This document shows positions 30,895 through 42,932 of a stretch of DNA of 64,000 bases, in pieces (position 1 is the first letter of the stretch; the number at the start of each line of letters is the position of its first letter). The stretch is taken from positions 816,348-880,347 of the forward strand of contig JADCRB010000016.1 of the NCBI GenBank assembly GCA_021464245.1, read 5' to 3'. The notes beneath the pieces are model-generated. The model did no database searches. It saw only the letters and a program-made list of their open reading frames with translations, and was not told the DNA's origin. Source of the DNA: Carallia brachiata (Eukaryota > Streptophyta > Magnoliopsida > Malpighiales > Rhizophoraceae). Position numbers and translations under genes: made by a program.

Positions 30895-33800
30895 TCAATT
30901 ATTACGAACAGAGATCAAATCCAAACAATGTTTGAATTTAATCGTCGAAATAGCCTTTGTCATCATGTCAGCAGGATTGTTAACTGTACTAATATTTTCC
31001 ACTGAGACATCTCCTTCTGATATGATCTCACAGACAAAATGATACCTAACATCGATGTGTTTGGTTCTTTCGTGAAACATTTGATTTTTAGTCAAATGGA
31101 TAGTACTTTGACTATCACAATATACAACAGTAGGACTCTATTGTCAACCTAGATTGCCAATGAGACCTCGCAACCACAATGTTTCTTTCACTGCTTCTGT
31201 AACAGCGATATACTCAGCTTCTGTAGTAGACAAGGCAATAGTGGACTGTAAAATTGCCTTCCAACTAATAGCACCACTAGAAAGAGTGAAAACATAACCT
31301 ATCAGGGATCTCCTCTTGTCCGAATCATCAGTATAGTTGGAATCGACGCATCCGACTATATTACCACCGGCATAACTATTTTTGCCGTAAACCAAACCAA
31401 CATCTGTGGTTCCTCTGAGATATCGTAGGATCCATTTCACCGCTTCCCATTAAGCTTTACCGGGATTTCCCATGAATTTGGAAATGACACTGACCACGTG
31501 TGAAATGTCAAGACGGGTACAGACCATAGCATACATGATGCTACCGACTGCACTGCTATATGGAACTCGGACCATTTGCTCCATTCCCTCAGTTGTTTGA
31601 GGTGATTGTGCTGCAGATAGTTTGAAATGAGCTGCTAATAGAGTGCTCACAGGTTTGCAACTCTGCATCCCAAACCTTCTTGATGTACTTTTTTTTGTGA
31701 CAAGTACAAGGTTCCTCTGCGTCGATCTCTGTAAATCTCTATCCCCAGTATCTTCTTGGCTGCTCCCAAGTCTTTCATTTCAAACTTCGTATTCAGTTGA
31801 GCCTTCAACTGGTTGATTTCTGACATGTTATTTGCAGCGATTAACATGTCATCAACATAAATTAGTAGATAGATGAGCGAACCATCAGACAGCTTTTTAT
31901 GATAGACACAACTATCATATTTGCTCCTTGAATATCTGCTATCGATAATAAAACTATCGAACTGCTTGTACCACTGCCTCGATGACTGCTTGAGACCAAA
32001 AAGTGATCTTTTCAACAGACACACATGATCTTCCTTTGCATGATCCAAAAGCCTTCAGGCTGGCGCATGTAAATCTTTTCACCAAGATTTCCATGCAAGA
32101 ATGCTGTTTTAACAACGAGATGCTCCAATTCCAGATCAAATAAAGCAACAATTGCAAGTAACATTCGAATAGAACTGTGCTTTACTACAGGAGAAAATAC
32201 TTCATAGAAATCAATACCTTTTCGCTGTGTAAATCCTTTTGCAACCAAACGTGCCTTGTAACGTGAGTCCTGAGCTTCTGGAATTCCTTCTTTCTGCTTG
32301 TAGACCCATTTGCACCCAACGACTTTCTGACCCTTTGGCAGTTTCACCAACTCCCAAGTTCGATTCTTACGTAGATACTCAATTTCCTCTGTCATGACAG
32401 TGAGCTATTTAAAGGATTATGTACTGGAAACAACCTCCTAATAAGAAATGGGTTTTGAGTCATCAATCTCTTCAGCTACATATAAGGAAAATGTAGCTGA
32501 TCCTAATCTATATCGCATGGGCAATCTGATTTCTCTTTTTTCCTTTGCCTTTTGCAATGCTGTAAGAGTTTGTGTCTAGCTTTGCAGCTTCTGACCTGGC
32601 CTCTTACTCAGGTTATGTAGCTTTTGGATCTCCATCTCCATTTACTGGTTCATTTTTGCTGCCGTTCTGCACCGAATTTGGAACCTTCACATCTGGCTCC
32701 ACCTACTTGCTGATTTCATCTCCTTCGATCATGACAAATTCCTTTGCTTTTGGGAGCAAATCATACTCATCGAAGGTCATGTCCCTGCTAATAATAAATT
32801 TAGGTGAATTTGGATCAACGCACCACAGCCTGTATCCTTTGACCCCATCTGCATAGCCTAGGAATATGCACTTCTTTGCCCTCAGCCCAAGTTTGTCTTC
32901 CTTTTCGTGAGCATAAGCAGGACAACCAAATACTCTTAGATTAGAGTAATCAGCAGGAGAACCAAACCACACCTCTTATGAAGTCTTCAACTCAATTGTA
33001 GTTGATAATGACTGGTTGACTAAGTAGCAAGCCATATTGATAGCTTCAACCCAGAAAACTTTTGGTAGTTTTGCTTGAGAGAGCAAACAACGAGCCCTCT
33101 CCAAGAGTATTCTTTTCATCCATTCTACAACTGCATTCTGTTGTGGTATATGTCTGACTGTACGGTATCGGACAATACCTTCATTTTTGTGGAACTCATC
33201 AAACTCACTAGAATAGTACTCGAGGCCGTTGTCAGTCCTCAAGTGCTTGATCTTTTTGCCTGTCTGCCTCTTGATCAAGATCTTTCATTGTTTGAATTTG
33301 ATGAACACCTCACTTTTCTGTTTAAGAAAGTACACCCACACTTTTTTAGAAAAATCATCAATGAAAGTGAGCAGATATCTTTTACCGCTTTTGGATGGTA
33401 CCGAAGCAGGTTCCCACAAGTTAGAGTGAACATAATCCACTGTCTTTTTGGTTCTATGGATAGCTGTATTGAATTTGACTCTGGTTTGCTTCCCGAAGAC
33501 GCAGTGCTCGCAGAACTCCAGCTTGCTGATTTTCTGTCCTCCAAGCAAACCTCGTTTGCTCAACTCGGTCATGCCGCGCTCACTCATGTGTCCTAGTTGC
33601 ATGTGTCACAACTGAGTGATTCTAGGACTAGAATCCGTTGCTGAAATATTAGCACCTCCGATAACTGTACTTCCTTGAAGATGGTAGAGACCATTGATTA
33701 ACTTTCTTTTCATCATGATTAGCGCACCATTGCAGATTTTAAGAACTCCACCTTCAGCCGAGTACCAGTAGCTCTGATAGTCAAGAATACTTAATGATAT

Positions 33801-34030
33801 GAGATCCTTTTTAAGCTCTGGAACAAGACGAACCTCCAATGTCCTGATAATGCCATCATGCATCTTGATTCAAACAGTACCTACACCAATAATAGATAGA
33901 GTTGTTTCCTAATAAGACTGTTCTTCCATTTATTGGTTTGTATATAGAGAACCAGTGCTTATTATGGCACATATGAAAAGTACAACCTGAATCAAGGATC
34001 CACTAGTCATTTGAGCCATCGGTGGACATT
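30895..34030 (-). pseudogene. Copia Pol remnant (protease, integrase, RT, RNase H)
   Basis: Read right to left. The protease motif DSGC is at about 33985-34000. The integrase zinc region ([12 protein letters not shown]...CEHCVFGK) is at 33510-33605, followed by its core with [12 protein letters not shown] and LRTDNGLEYYSSEF (33200-33400). Reverse transcriptase spans 31650-32395 with VARLVAKGFTQ-type and LLIYVDDMLIAANN segments, so the catalytic YVDD is intact. RNase H spans about 31144-31440 ([19 protein letters not shown]). Damage seen: a stop just before the integrase zinc region (near 33606), further stops near 31448 and 32401, and a frame change near 32970. The plus-strand 173-codon ORF at 33075-33596 is only its shadow. 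Confidence 0.9.
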
Positions 34031-34099
34031 GTTAGAACATGATCACCATCTGAGCTTTCTCCTTCACTGGCTACATTCGCTGCATTTGGAGACTCTTCT

Positions 34100-34855
34100 T
34101 CTTTCTGCTTCGTTTTGTTTTTGCGCTTGGGACAATTCCTCCGAATATGCCCTTTTTTCGTAACAATAGTAACAGGTCGCCTTGCTGTGTCTGGATTTAG
34201 ATCTAGCCTTCCCTTTGCTGCTGGACCCCTTTTGAGTTTATCTACCTCTGATAACCAAACCGTTTGCTTGATTCTCCACGAAATCTTTTGTTAATTGCTT
34301 TTTCAGCTCCTTTGAGTTTAATGATGCTTTCACATCATCCAAGGAAAAACTTTCCCTTGCATAGAACATCGTATCAACAAAAGTCTCGTAGGAAGGAGGT
34401 AGTTTACACAATAACATGATAGTCTGATCCTTATCATCAATTTTAACATCAATTTTCAATTCCAAAATTACCTTGTTGAACTTAGCCAGGAAATCTTGGA
34501 TGTGTGTTCTTTCTTTCATCTGGAGGGTGTAGAGGCGGTGTTTTAAATACACCCGGTTGGTCAGGGATTTTGTCATGTAGCGAGCCTCCAATTTGGACCA
34601 CAAACCATCTGGCGTGGTCTGATCTACCACTTCGCGTAAGACCTCATCTTAAAAGCACAGTAGTATTGTACTGAGTGCCTTCTTCATGATCTTCTCCTTC
34701 TCCTCCTTAGGCAACATCTCTGGCAATTCTTTCTCGCCTTTGAGTGTCTAATCTAGTCCTTGTTGCACTAATAAGGCCTATACCTCGATACGCCATATGT
34801 TGAAGTCATTTTTGCCATCAAATTTCTCCACGTCGTATTTTGATCTTTCTGACAT
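34100..34855 (-). pseudogene. Copia Gag remnant
   Basis: Begins at ATG 34855 with MSERSKYDVEKFDGKNDFNI, the usual start of copia Gag proteins. It continues through the UBN2-type Gag region (TTPDGLWSKLEARYMTKSL; RLYTLQMKERTHIQDFLAKF). The C-terminal CCHC zinc knuckle is near 34125-34180. Between its second Cys and the Gly-His pair there are 10 nt where 9 would keep frame, so the knuckle is frameshifted. In-frame stops also occur near 34650 and 34750. Confidence 0.85.
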
Positions 34856-34882
34856 CTTAGAATATTAGCAGTAATCAGTTGG

Positions 34883-34894
34883 GCTCTAACACCA
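34883..34894 (-). other. Primer-binding site of the minus-strand copia element
   Basis: On the element strand it reads TGGTGTTAGAGC, three bases after the 5' LTR. It differs at two positions from the initiator-Met tRNA site TGGTATCAGAGC used by most plant copia elements. Confidence 0.75.
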
Positions 34895-34897
34895 GTT

Positions 34898-35477
34898 TGT
34901 TGTGATGTGGACCCGCTAGACCTTTAGATCTATAATGATTACTTAAGTGAAATAATAATTTAGTTGTAAAAATAAAACAAACACAAAAGTGAGAACACGA
35001 GAATTTACGTGGTTCGACTTATAGCTTACGTTCACAGGAAGACGATCAGAGAATATTTTATTATGAAATAATAAAAGATTTATAAGGTACACTCAATATA
35101 CCTCACTACCCAGTACTTAGAAGCCAAATACACCCGAGATCAATCAACATTCACTGTTTCTCTCATAACAATTTGTATTTGTTTCTCTCCGGAATGCTTT
35201 TCGTTGTTTCATTGCAAGACCAATGACCCTTTGATAATTGCTTTCAACGGCTGGAGACATAAATGAATGTATGGTTCATGGCATCAATGCTATCCATAGC
35301 TCCCATCATCATTTATGTCCTCACGTGGGCCAAACAATTTGGCCGGCTATTGTTATCCATTGAACTGCCCGAGGCAAATAAAATGCCTTACATTTTAACA
35401 GTCAACAGAATACTTGCCAGCAACTTCAAGGTCGCAGTTATTACCACAATCAACAAGCATCAGTACACATATCAACA
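34898..35477 (-). repeat. 5' LTR of the minus-strand copia element
   Basis: 580 bp, the partner of 30248-30826. It contains the plus-strand phrase TTTACGTGGTTCGACTTATA, also present in the other LTR and similar to part of the solo LTR at 37832-39985. Confidence 0.93.
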
Positions 35478-35843
35478 CAAACGTTAGAATTGAATGAACG
35501 AAACATACTCGCATACCGACCGTTGGCCTCCCCAACAATTATCCCATTCTTTGACTCCTCGTACTCAATCAAAATTAAATTTTAAAATTTTGAATATTTT
35601 ATTATTTTTTATGTGAATCCCATGTGTGATATCACACCATCCACCTACTCTATCTGAAGATTCTGAACCCCCAATAATAATAGCTCTATAACGACATTTT
35701 TGAGTATTTTTAGAGGCACCACTCCAACTCTTTCAATGAAGTCCCATCCCAACTTGAATAGTTTTTGTTGCCATTATTTTGTAGAGATTCCATTCTTTGT
35801 CATAATACCCTTTATTTTTCATACGGATGTTGGTGCGTGAGGC

Positions 35844-35849
35844 TATAAA
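35844..35849 (+). promoter_or_regulatory. Putative TATA box of the SDR pseudogene
   Basis: TATAAA lies 88 bases upstream of the ATG at 35932. The copia element ends about 370 bases further upstream, so the native promoter beyond about 450 bp has been displaced. Confidence 0.35.
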
Positions 35850-35931
35850 CCCAATTTATAATTGGCAATGACGCACACAACCCCTGCATTGAGCCATTGA
35901 CCATCTCCGGTCTCAACCGAATAATAAAGCC

Positions 35932-38900
35932 ATGGCACAAAGCCCTGACATTGTTGCAGCAAAGAGGTTAACTTTTACATTGCTCTTTCCTTGAACTGTT
36001 ATATTGTGCAAGCAAGTGGCTTCTAATGGAATTGTGGTGACCTTAACATCCAAAGACGAGAAAAAGGGTCTTGAAGCTGTCCAAAAACTGAAAGACTCTT
36101 CTGGCTTTTCTGACGATCAAGTGGTTTTCCATCAACTCGATGTGACCGATCCTCACAGCATTGCATCTCCGGTAGATTTTATCCGATCCCACTTTGGAAA
36201 GCTTGAAATCCTTGTATGTTTATAGTTCATTAATTAATTTCTTGCGTTGCACTGTATTCTTTTCTAGCTCTTTTCATTTTTGTTTTGTTTTTGACGTACC
36301 CACCTAGGCCTGCGCTCCTTTTATGGCTGTTAATTAAAGCGAATAATGGCAAAAGTGGACGTCTGTGCAGGTGAACAACGCAGGGATTATTGCAGCCTTT
36401 ATACACGGTGATGCTTTTCAAAGGGTGGCTGAACTTGCTGCTACCGGTGGCCTGGTAAAATTTCTTCTGTGTCAGAGCTCCATTCTCTCTCTCTTCTCAC
36501 TCAACCTAAGACCTCCTGAATTTAGGAAGAACAAAAATTTGACTCAATACCGAGAAAAAATATTAAGTGAGATTTGTTGATTGGAAGTGAATTTTTAGAA
36601 AGTCAACATTGAAATAGTAATAAAATAATAACAAATTAATATAAATTTGGATAATTAAAATTTTAAAAAATAAAAAATATATAAACTATTAGATACTGTT
36701 AGATAAATTGTATAACTATCTTTTTATGATCTAAACTTATGCTGCACAATGATCAAGCCTTTTTTCAAAAAAAAGTCTATTAGCAACATTAATTTTAAGT
36801 GGGTACGATTCTAATCAAAACTGTAAGAACAATATTAGAAATGTTAAAAATTTCACTTAAATTTATTTTTTTAATGACATGGTGAACTTCATTTTGTAAT
36901 TGTTATACATCTTACAAATTGCAAGAAGTTGGAGTTAATCCAGATTCTTACATCAGTTAAAGCAGAAGTTAAATAGTTGATTAATGTTGTTATATGTTAT
37001 CAGTAATTGATTAGGAATGAAAGTGGTATGAATAACTTTGAGTGTCTGAGTTTATTGTATGAATAATAGATCGATTATATGATGTGATTGGTCGACAATA
37101 TTAGTATCCATATATTTCTGGGGTTTTGTAATTAATAATTAGTGAGATTGGTTTATATATATATATTTTCCGGTAAAATGTTTGATCGATGTTATTAGTC
37201 TCCATATTATAATTTATGAAGGGAAAAATTATCTAGCATACATGATAAAAGTAGTCATAAGGTTGGTACGGAAGATTTAGAACAATAGATCGCAAAAAAT
37301 ATTTTAAATTAAAAAAATAAAAACAGATAAATTATTAAATTAATTGTATATCTTCGCATGCTGTACATGTACTTACCTAATCTTGTCTTATTATAATATT
37401 TTTCTCATTGTAGCCCGATGGAAAACACATTAATTGGAGCAAAACAACAACTCAAAATTTCGACATGGCACAAGAATGCATAGAAACGAACTACTATGGT
37501 ACAAGAAGAATGACTGAAGCGCTTGTTTCCCTCCTTGAATTATCCGATTCACCAAGGATTGTAAATATTCTTCCACTTCGGGACTGTTGCAGGTACATCA
37601 TTCCATTCATCTATCTGATCTTTGAGTTGGTTTAAAATTTTGCTACCCACTTTCTTAAAAATGCAAACTAATAACAGATTAATCTAAACTTAGATCTATG
37701 TGTGCGTGTGTGAGAAACTGTGCCATGTTTATTAAAAAGGCAACTTCTTGATAACAATTTCTTAGGGTTTAATACAAATTTGTCACAATTTCATTTATTG
37801 GATTTATGGTCATAGTTCTCCTAGGCATAGTTGTTAGTCCCGAAATTACCCAAGAGGGGGGTGAATTGGGTAATTAAAAAATTTGCATCCAAATCGTGTG
37901 ATCGTGAGCAAATAAAATAATTAAACACAATACAAATAAACAAGAGTTGCACTGTGTGTTTGTGAGCAATAATAAAGGGAGTTAAAGGAATAGGGAAATC
38001 AACACGAGTGATTTATAGTGGTTCGGCTTATCCCCAAGCCTACGTCCACTCCCCAAGATCACCCTTGGGAATTTCACAATCCACTATCAATCTTCTTCAC
38101 GGGTGAAGATTAAACCCTTACACCACTTTGGTCACCTGACCACAGAGACTACGCAAGAGCATACAGGCTCTTTTTCTCAACCACGCAAAGGTCACCTGAC
38201 CTTCTTTACAATCACTTGATGGTCACTTGACCTCACTCGTTCAAAGGTACAAGATCTTTCTCACAATACTTTCACGCACACGCTTACGTCACAAGCTCAC
38301 AAAATTTTTCATAACTACATATGCTCAAACTCTTCTTTTCTTAGAGCTATACAAGCTCTTCACAAATATATCTCTCTAAAGCTCTTTTCTTCTCTTTTTT
38401 TCACTAAAAGTTCTGCTCAATGTAGTATCAGAGAGTGATCACAAGAAAGGCTGCTGGAAGTGGTATTTATAGAGCCAAGGAACCACTAGCCGTTGGTGCC
38501 AAAATGGGAAGTTAACCTTGACATATTTTCCAGCAAAGAATTAAGATATTTGCAAGCATGTATCCTGGACAGCAAGGAGATCAAAGAGACGTTGGAGAGA
38601 GGAGGAAATCATGGCAAAGATCAGCTATATTCAAGGTGGAGATTTGGACAACAATCATAGAGCTGTTGCATAGCTGTCTTGTTCTTCAACGTGGTGGCAA
38701 GATGTTTTCAATCAAAGGATTCTTTCCTTGTTGGACCACCATTTGAACGCTGCCTTCTTCTTTGTCTTCTTTTGCACCATTTTCTTACCGTTGGTGAGTG
38801 GCAAGGAGATCCATCCGTTGGTGCCTTTAAGATTGTATAGCCGTTGGTGATATGCAAAGCTAACTCTTCAAGGATCTTCCAGCCAAGCAATTTGATTTAG

Positions 38901-40406
38901 ATGTGATTTTGTATGCTGGAAAATTTGTGTAGGATCAATCATCATCAATGCAATGTAATTTCACCAATCTTGTAAGCTGAAACAGTTGGAAATATCTTGG
39001 TTGCGCAGTGAGGAAGACAGCTGGTCTTCATGGACAATTTGAAATAAATTTTGGGTGGTTGACCCGAGAATGATTCTTTTAAAAGGTCTAATGCTTGGTC
39101 TTCAACTAAGGCAATGAACCATATAGTCGTCCATAGGTAGCATTTTCGAGAGAATAAAATCCATCATCTTCTCTGCAAGAATTTCCAGCCAAGATATTAC
39201 CATTTTGTTCCCATGATCTTTAAGCCGTTATTCACGGACACAAGGAAACAAATCCTTAAAAAAAAATTGCTGCCAGCAACTTCACTAAGTTGACAGATTT
39301 GATACTTCTCAGAAAATGATTCATATCTCTCTCAATATAGCCCCAAATCATGTCTCGTTTATTGCATTTGAAAGTAGACTTAAAGATCTTTCCGCCTATG
39401 TAAAAATCACAGGCTGATTCTTCTCCAACGGACAGCTATAGCTTCTGGAAATTGACATATCCTGTTTGGCATGATATGCTGTACACCTTTCAGTATTTTG
39501 GCAATATCTTCATATACGTATGTGCAATTGGCGCGATTCTTGTCAATTTGGAAACTAGACAGAATTATCTTTCTGTCCATATAAAATTCAACAATTGATT
39601 CTTTCCCATTTGTTCGCAGCAACCTCTGAAATTGGACTGATCCCGTTTACTTGACAGATTGAGCACCCTTCAGTTATTTAGTCATATCTTGCCGTATGGA
39701 CCTCTAAAAAATTCAATTGTAGAAGCGTTGGAAACTAGACATCTTGACCTTTCCAACCGTATATAGCTCATTATCTAATTCAACTCCATGCGAACAAACG
39801 AGCCTCTAAAATTTGGCCATTGGATGAAACCAATATCAATAGTTGTCTTATGCTTGCATTGCTTCCATTCCAATTTATGTATATTTGATTAAAAACCTTT
39901 AACTGCACGCTTAAATAAACATATTAGTAATTCTCAATGTTTTGTAATCATAAAAACCGAGTAATGAAACCTTAGGATCTCAACAATAGTCTTTCAAACA
40001 TAATTTTGTCTAAATTTTATGCTGCTAGTTTATGCCCAATGAATGGGCCAAACAACTGCTAAGCGATGTTGAAAATCTGACTGAAGAGAGAGTGGATGAA
40101 GTAGTGAACAAGTTGTTGAAGGATTTCCAGGAGGGTTTGCTAGAAAGCAATGGTTGGCCTCTTCATCTTTCCGCCTATACAGTTGGAAAAGCTGCTATCA
40201 ACGCTTACACAAGGATTGTAGCCAAAAGGTACCCAAGCTTCCGCATTAATGCTGTCGGCCCCGGCTTTTGCAAGATAGACATTGTTATGAACGCTGGCAT
40301 CTTAACAGCTGCTCAAGGAGCTGAAAAGCCCGTGAAATTGGCACTACAGCCTGATGGTGGGCCTTTTGGCTGTCTCTTTTCCGAAATGAGGTCGTCATGT
40401 TTCTAA
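35932..40406 (+). pseudogene. Broken short-chain dehydrogenase (salutaridine reductase-like)
   Basis: Exons: 35932-35966, about 36013-36213, 36371-36454, 37414-37592 and 40029-40406 (TAA). Recognised from VFHQLDVTDP, FGKLEIL+VNNAGI, the TNYYGTRRMTEALV segment, and SAYTVGKAAINAYTRI with the catalytic YxxxK. The family reduces ketones with NADPH in the cytosol (for example neomenthol dehydrogenase or salutaridine reductase). Lesions: (a) the cofactor motif TGxxxGIG that should follow MAQSPDIVAAKR is missing, and exons 1 and 2 do not join in phase; (b) exon 4 is 179 nt. The usual SSS catalytic serine stretch reads NILPLRDCC because one base is missing in AATATTCTTCC, and one extra base restores both serine codons and phase 0 into exon 5. 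Intron 4 holds a 2.15-kb solo LTR. The last exon is still fully open, so decay is probably moderate in age. Confidence 0.85.
37832..39985. mobile_element. Solo LTR, 2154 bp, inside an SDR intron
   Basis: Starts TGTTAGTCCCGAAATTACCC and ends GGATCTCAACA, with the 5-bp duplication ATAGT at 37827-37831 and 39986-39990. There is no internal domain and no second copy nearby, so this is a solo LTR left by recombination. The CCCAAGAGGGGGGTGAATTGGG phrase near the start is one I associate with long LTRs of SIRE/Maximus-type copia elements (memory, unverified). It lies in intron 4 of the SDR pseudogene (37593-40028) and makes up almost 90% of that intron. Confidence 0.88.
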
Positions 40407-40529
40407 ATGAAAATGAATGGGGTCATGGGGAGGAATAGCAATAAAGGATTTGGAAATATATAAACAAATTCCTTTTCAATTTTCATGAATTGTTGTCAAG
40501 ATGCGTGCGCATGCGAATGTACTGTTTTG

Positions 40530-40981
40530 TGTTGGAGAATTTTTAAAATATTAAGAGTCACGTTTCCTAATTAATTTGGAAGTTATTGAAAGATGTACAT
40601 AAAAGACATGTTTATTAATAGAAAGATACGTTAAAAGAGTCGTATTTATTGAGTTCAAAAGGTGCCTTTCTTACCCAAGTAACTATCTAATTATTCTCTC
40701 TATAAATATGTGATGTGAGCATTCATATAGATATAGAGAATATAGAAAAATCTGTAGACATGTTCAGAGCAATTTTGGATAGTACAATAACTTCTCAAAG
40801 ACTTGATTTTAGTATTAATACCTACAGTCAAGCGTGCTTTATTTTATCTTGTGAGGAAGTTCGCATAAAACCTCTGTTGTATTTAAGTAACGGCGAATTT
40901 TGCTTTAAGAAAAGTGGTACTATTACGCCATTTGAAGTAAATTCTTTCATATTCTAATCTACTATCTTTCTGATTCCAACA
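40530..40981 (+). repeat. LTR copy 1 of the composite element
   Basis: 452 bp with the short terminal inverted repeat TGTTGGA...TCCAACA. Contains a TATA-like box (CTCTATAAATATG near 40700), also seen in copies 2 and 3. Confidence 0.82.
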
Positions 40982-42241
40982 ATTTTAAGGCAAAATTTTC
41001 ATGATTGGAATCAATAAGGAATTGACTTCTAATTTCATGTAAAGATCAAGTAAGTTCTTACTTGATTAAGGTATGTCTTTCTTCTTACTTGTTTGATAAC
41101 ATGGAGTAAAACATTCATGCAAACGAATTCATGCTTAAAATGGGTGCTAAACTACAATTTATGAATTGGTACTTGTTTATTAAAAGTTAATATATTATTT
41201 GCATGAAAAATGGTAATTTCTCTCAAATAAAAATGATGATGTGTATGCATGTTATATGTTTATATAGTTACTCACATGTAAATGATGATTTGCATGATGT
41301 CTACATGTCCTGTTCTATATATCCTGTTGTTGTGGCTTTCTCTTGTTCGTGAGAAATGTCTTGAATAGTTGGGCTGTTGGCTATGTACATTGTATATAAA
41401 AGGAAGGGTTTGACTTAAGATGGTTTTTAGTTCCAGTGTTACATGGACATACATGATGATTATTTATATAAATATATGACTTATGTTCAATTATACAAAA
41501 GGTGAAAGGGTGAGATGATAATTGGTAGTTTAACAGTATCTCTTAATATATTTAGTAACTACACGGTAGTTTGTGGTACATGATAAATATAGAAGACTTT
41601 GAAAAGTCATTTGCATATTAAAAGGAAAGGTTAATCCTTAACTAAAGGGGTTAACAAATTTGATGGATAAGACATCAAATGAGGCATGGGTTTTAAGTCC
41701 ACATTTATTAATCACTCATAATGAAGCCTTGACTCAACGCTTGATACAATGTCAAGTCTTGAGTTCAATGAATCAAAGTATATCATTAATGTGATTTGAA
41801 GCACTATACTTAAAGTTTCTCTATCCCAAGTGTTTATAGTGCTTGGTACTCGTAGTTAATTGGGCGGTTGAGCTTTTGAGTCTCTGAACAGAATTGAAAG
41901 GGTGTTTCTGTTTATGTGAATGTGGAATATTTAGGCTATTAGTGAGTTTAAGGACTTAACTTTAAAACATTCATAAAATGGATATGGATATAATTACCTT
42001 TAATATGTTAATTGTTAAAAAGAGAAGGATAATGTTGTATAGTTAAATGTGTAAAATATTTCTATAGCTTATTAGTAAGAATAATTGGTTCAAAGCTAGT
42101 CCACCATATTATTCAGGTTTGATGCAATGTACATTTCACTATGTAGTGGTTTCAAGGCGTAGTCCACCACTATTTATGCAATTCACAATTATAATTGCTA
42201 AACATTTATTATATTTTCAAAATTTGAAAATGGCGGGAGAT

Positions 42242-42932
42242 TATTGGAGAATTTTCAAAAGGCTAAATGTAGGGGGACGAGAAAATGAAGACGCGGAGGA
42301 GACGAGAAATTTTTTTTGTGCAACTAGTTGGGTTATTTGTGCAACGAAACGTTCAATTATCACAACAAATTTAAGAGTATTTTTTTATTTATTTTTCGTT
42401 GCAGAAATTATGCATCTTGTTGCACAAATAAGTCTGTTGGTTGCACAAAAAATTTTTTCTATCTTCTCCGCATCTTCTCTTCTTCGTCCACGTAATAGGA
42501 CTTTTTTCAAAATATAATTATTCGTGTTCCCTAGTTAATTAGGTGGTTTTGGAGTTGCGTCTATTGATGAAAAGAAATGTTGAAGAGTCGTGTCTATTGG
42601 GCCCAAAAGAAGTATCTCTTGGTTAAATAACTACCTTATTAATCTCCCTATATATATGTGATGTGACCATTCACATAAATATAGAGAAGAGTAAGAAATT
42701 TATATATATTATAAGAGCAATTTTGCAATATTACAAAAGTTATTCTCGAGAGCTTGATTTCAGTAGTGCAAACTGCAGTTAAGTGTTACTTCATTTTATT
42801 TTGTGAGGAAATTCACTTTAACCTACTTGCGCCAATGTAAGGGCAAATTTTACCTTAAGAAGAGCGGCATTGTTGCATGACTTGAAGCAAATTCTTTCAT
42901 ATTCCAATTTACCCTCTATTTTGGTTCTAACA
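42242..42932 (+). repeat. LTR copy 2 of the composite element, MITE-split
   Basis: 691 bp, of which 243 bp are a Mutator-like MITE plus its 9-bp duplication; the LTR proper is about 439 bp. Ends TTGGTTCTAACA. It shares the CATTCACATAAATATAGAGAA and GAAGCAAATTCTTTCATATT phrases with the other copies. Confidence 0.82.
42261..42503. mobile_element. Mutator-like MITE with 9-bp target duplication
   Basis: 243 bp inserted in LTR copy 2. The 9-mer TTTTCAAAA stands at 42252-42260 and 42504-42512, and LTR copies 1 and 3 lack the insert at the same point. The termini are long inverted repeats of about 75-80 bp: GGGGACGAGAAAATGAAGAC and TTTTTTGTGCAAC on the left mirror GTTGCACAAAAAATTTTTTC and CTTCTTCGTCCACG on the right. 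Long TIRs and a 9-bp duplication are the hallmark of MULE-derived MITEs. There is no ORF, and an RNA copy would fold into a hairpin. Confidence 0.85.

Larger units (their letters stand above)
30248..35477 (-). mobile_element. Ty1/copia LTR retrotransposon, decayed, complete ends
   Basis: A 5230-bp element on the minus strand. Paired LTRs lie at 30248-30826 and 34898-35477, both bounded by TG...CA. The 5-bp target duplication CAAAC is at 30243-30247 and 35478-35482. A primer site lies 3 bases inside the 5' LTR. Domain order, read leftward, is Gag, protease, integrase, reverse transcriptase, RNase H, which is the Ty1/copia order. The frame is broken by several stops and shifts, so it cannot move by itself. 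The two LTRs differ at many sites, so the insertion is not recent. Sequence style is closest to the Tork/Tnt1-like branch (inference). Confidence 0.95.

Noticed and set aside
33075..33596. A 173-codon plus-strand open frame
   Set aside because: It is antisense to the integrase region of the minus-strand copia element, whose minus frame has clear integrase motifs.
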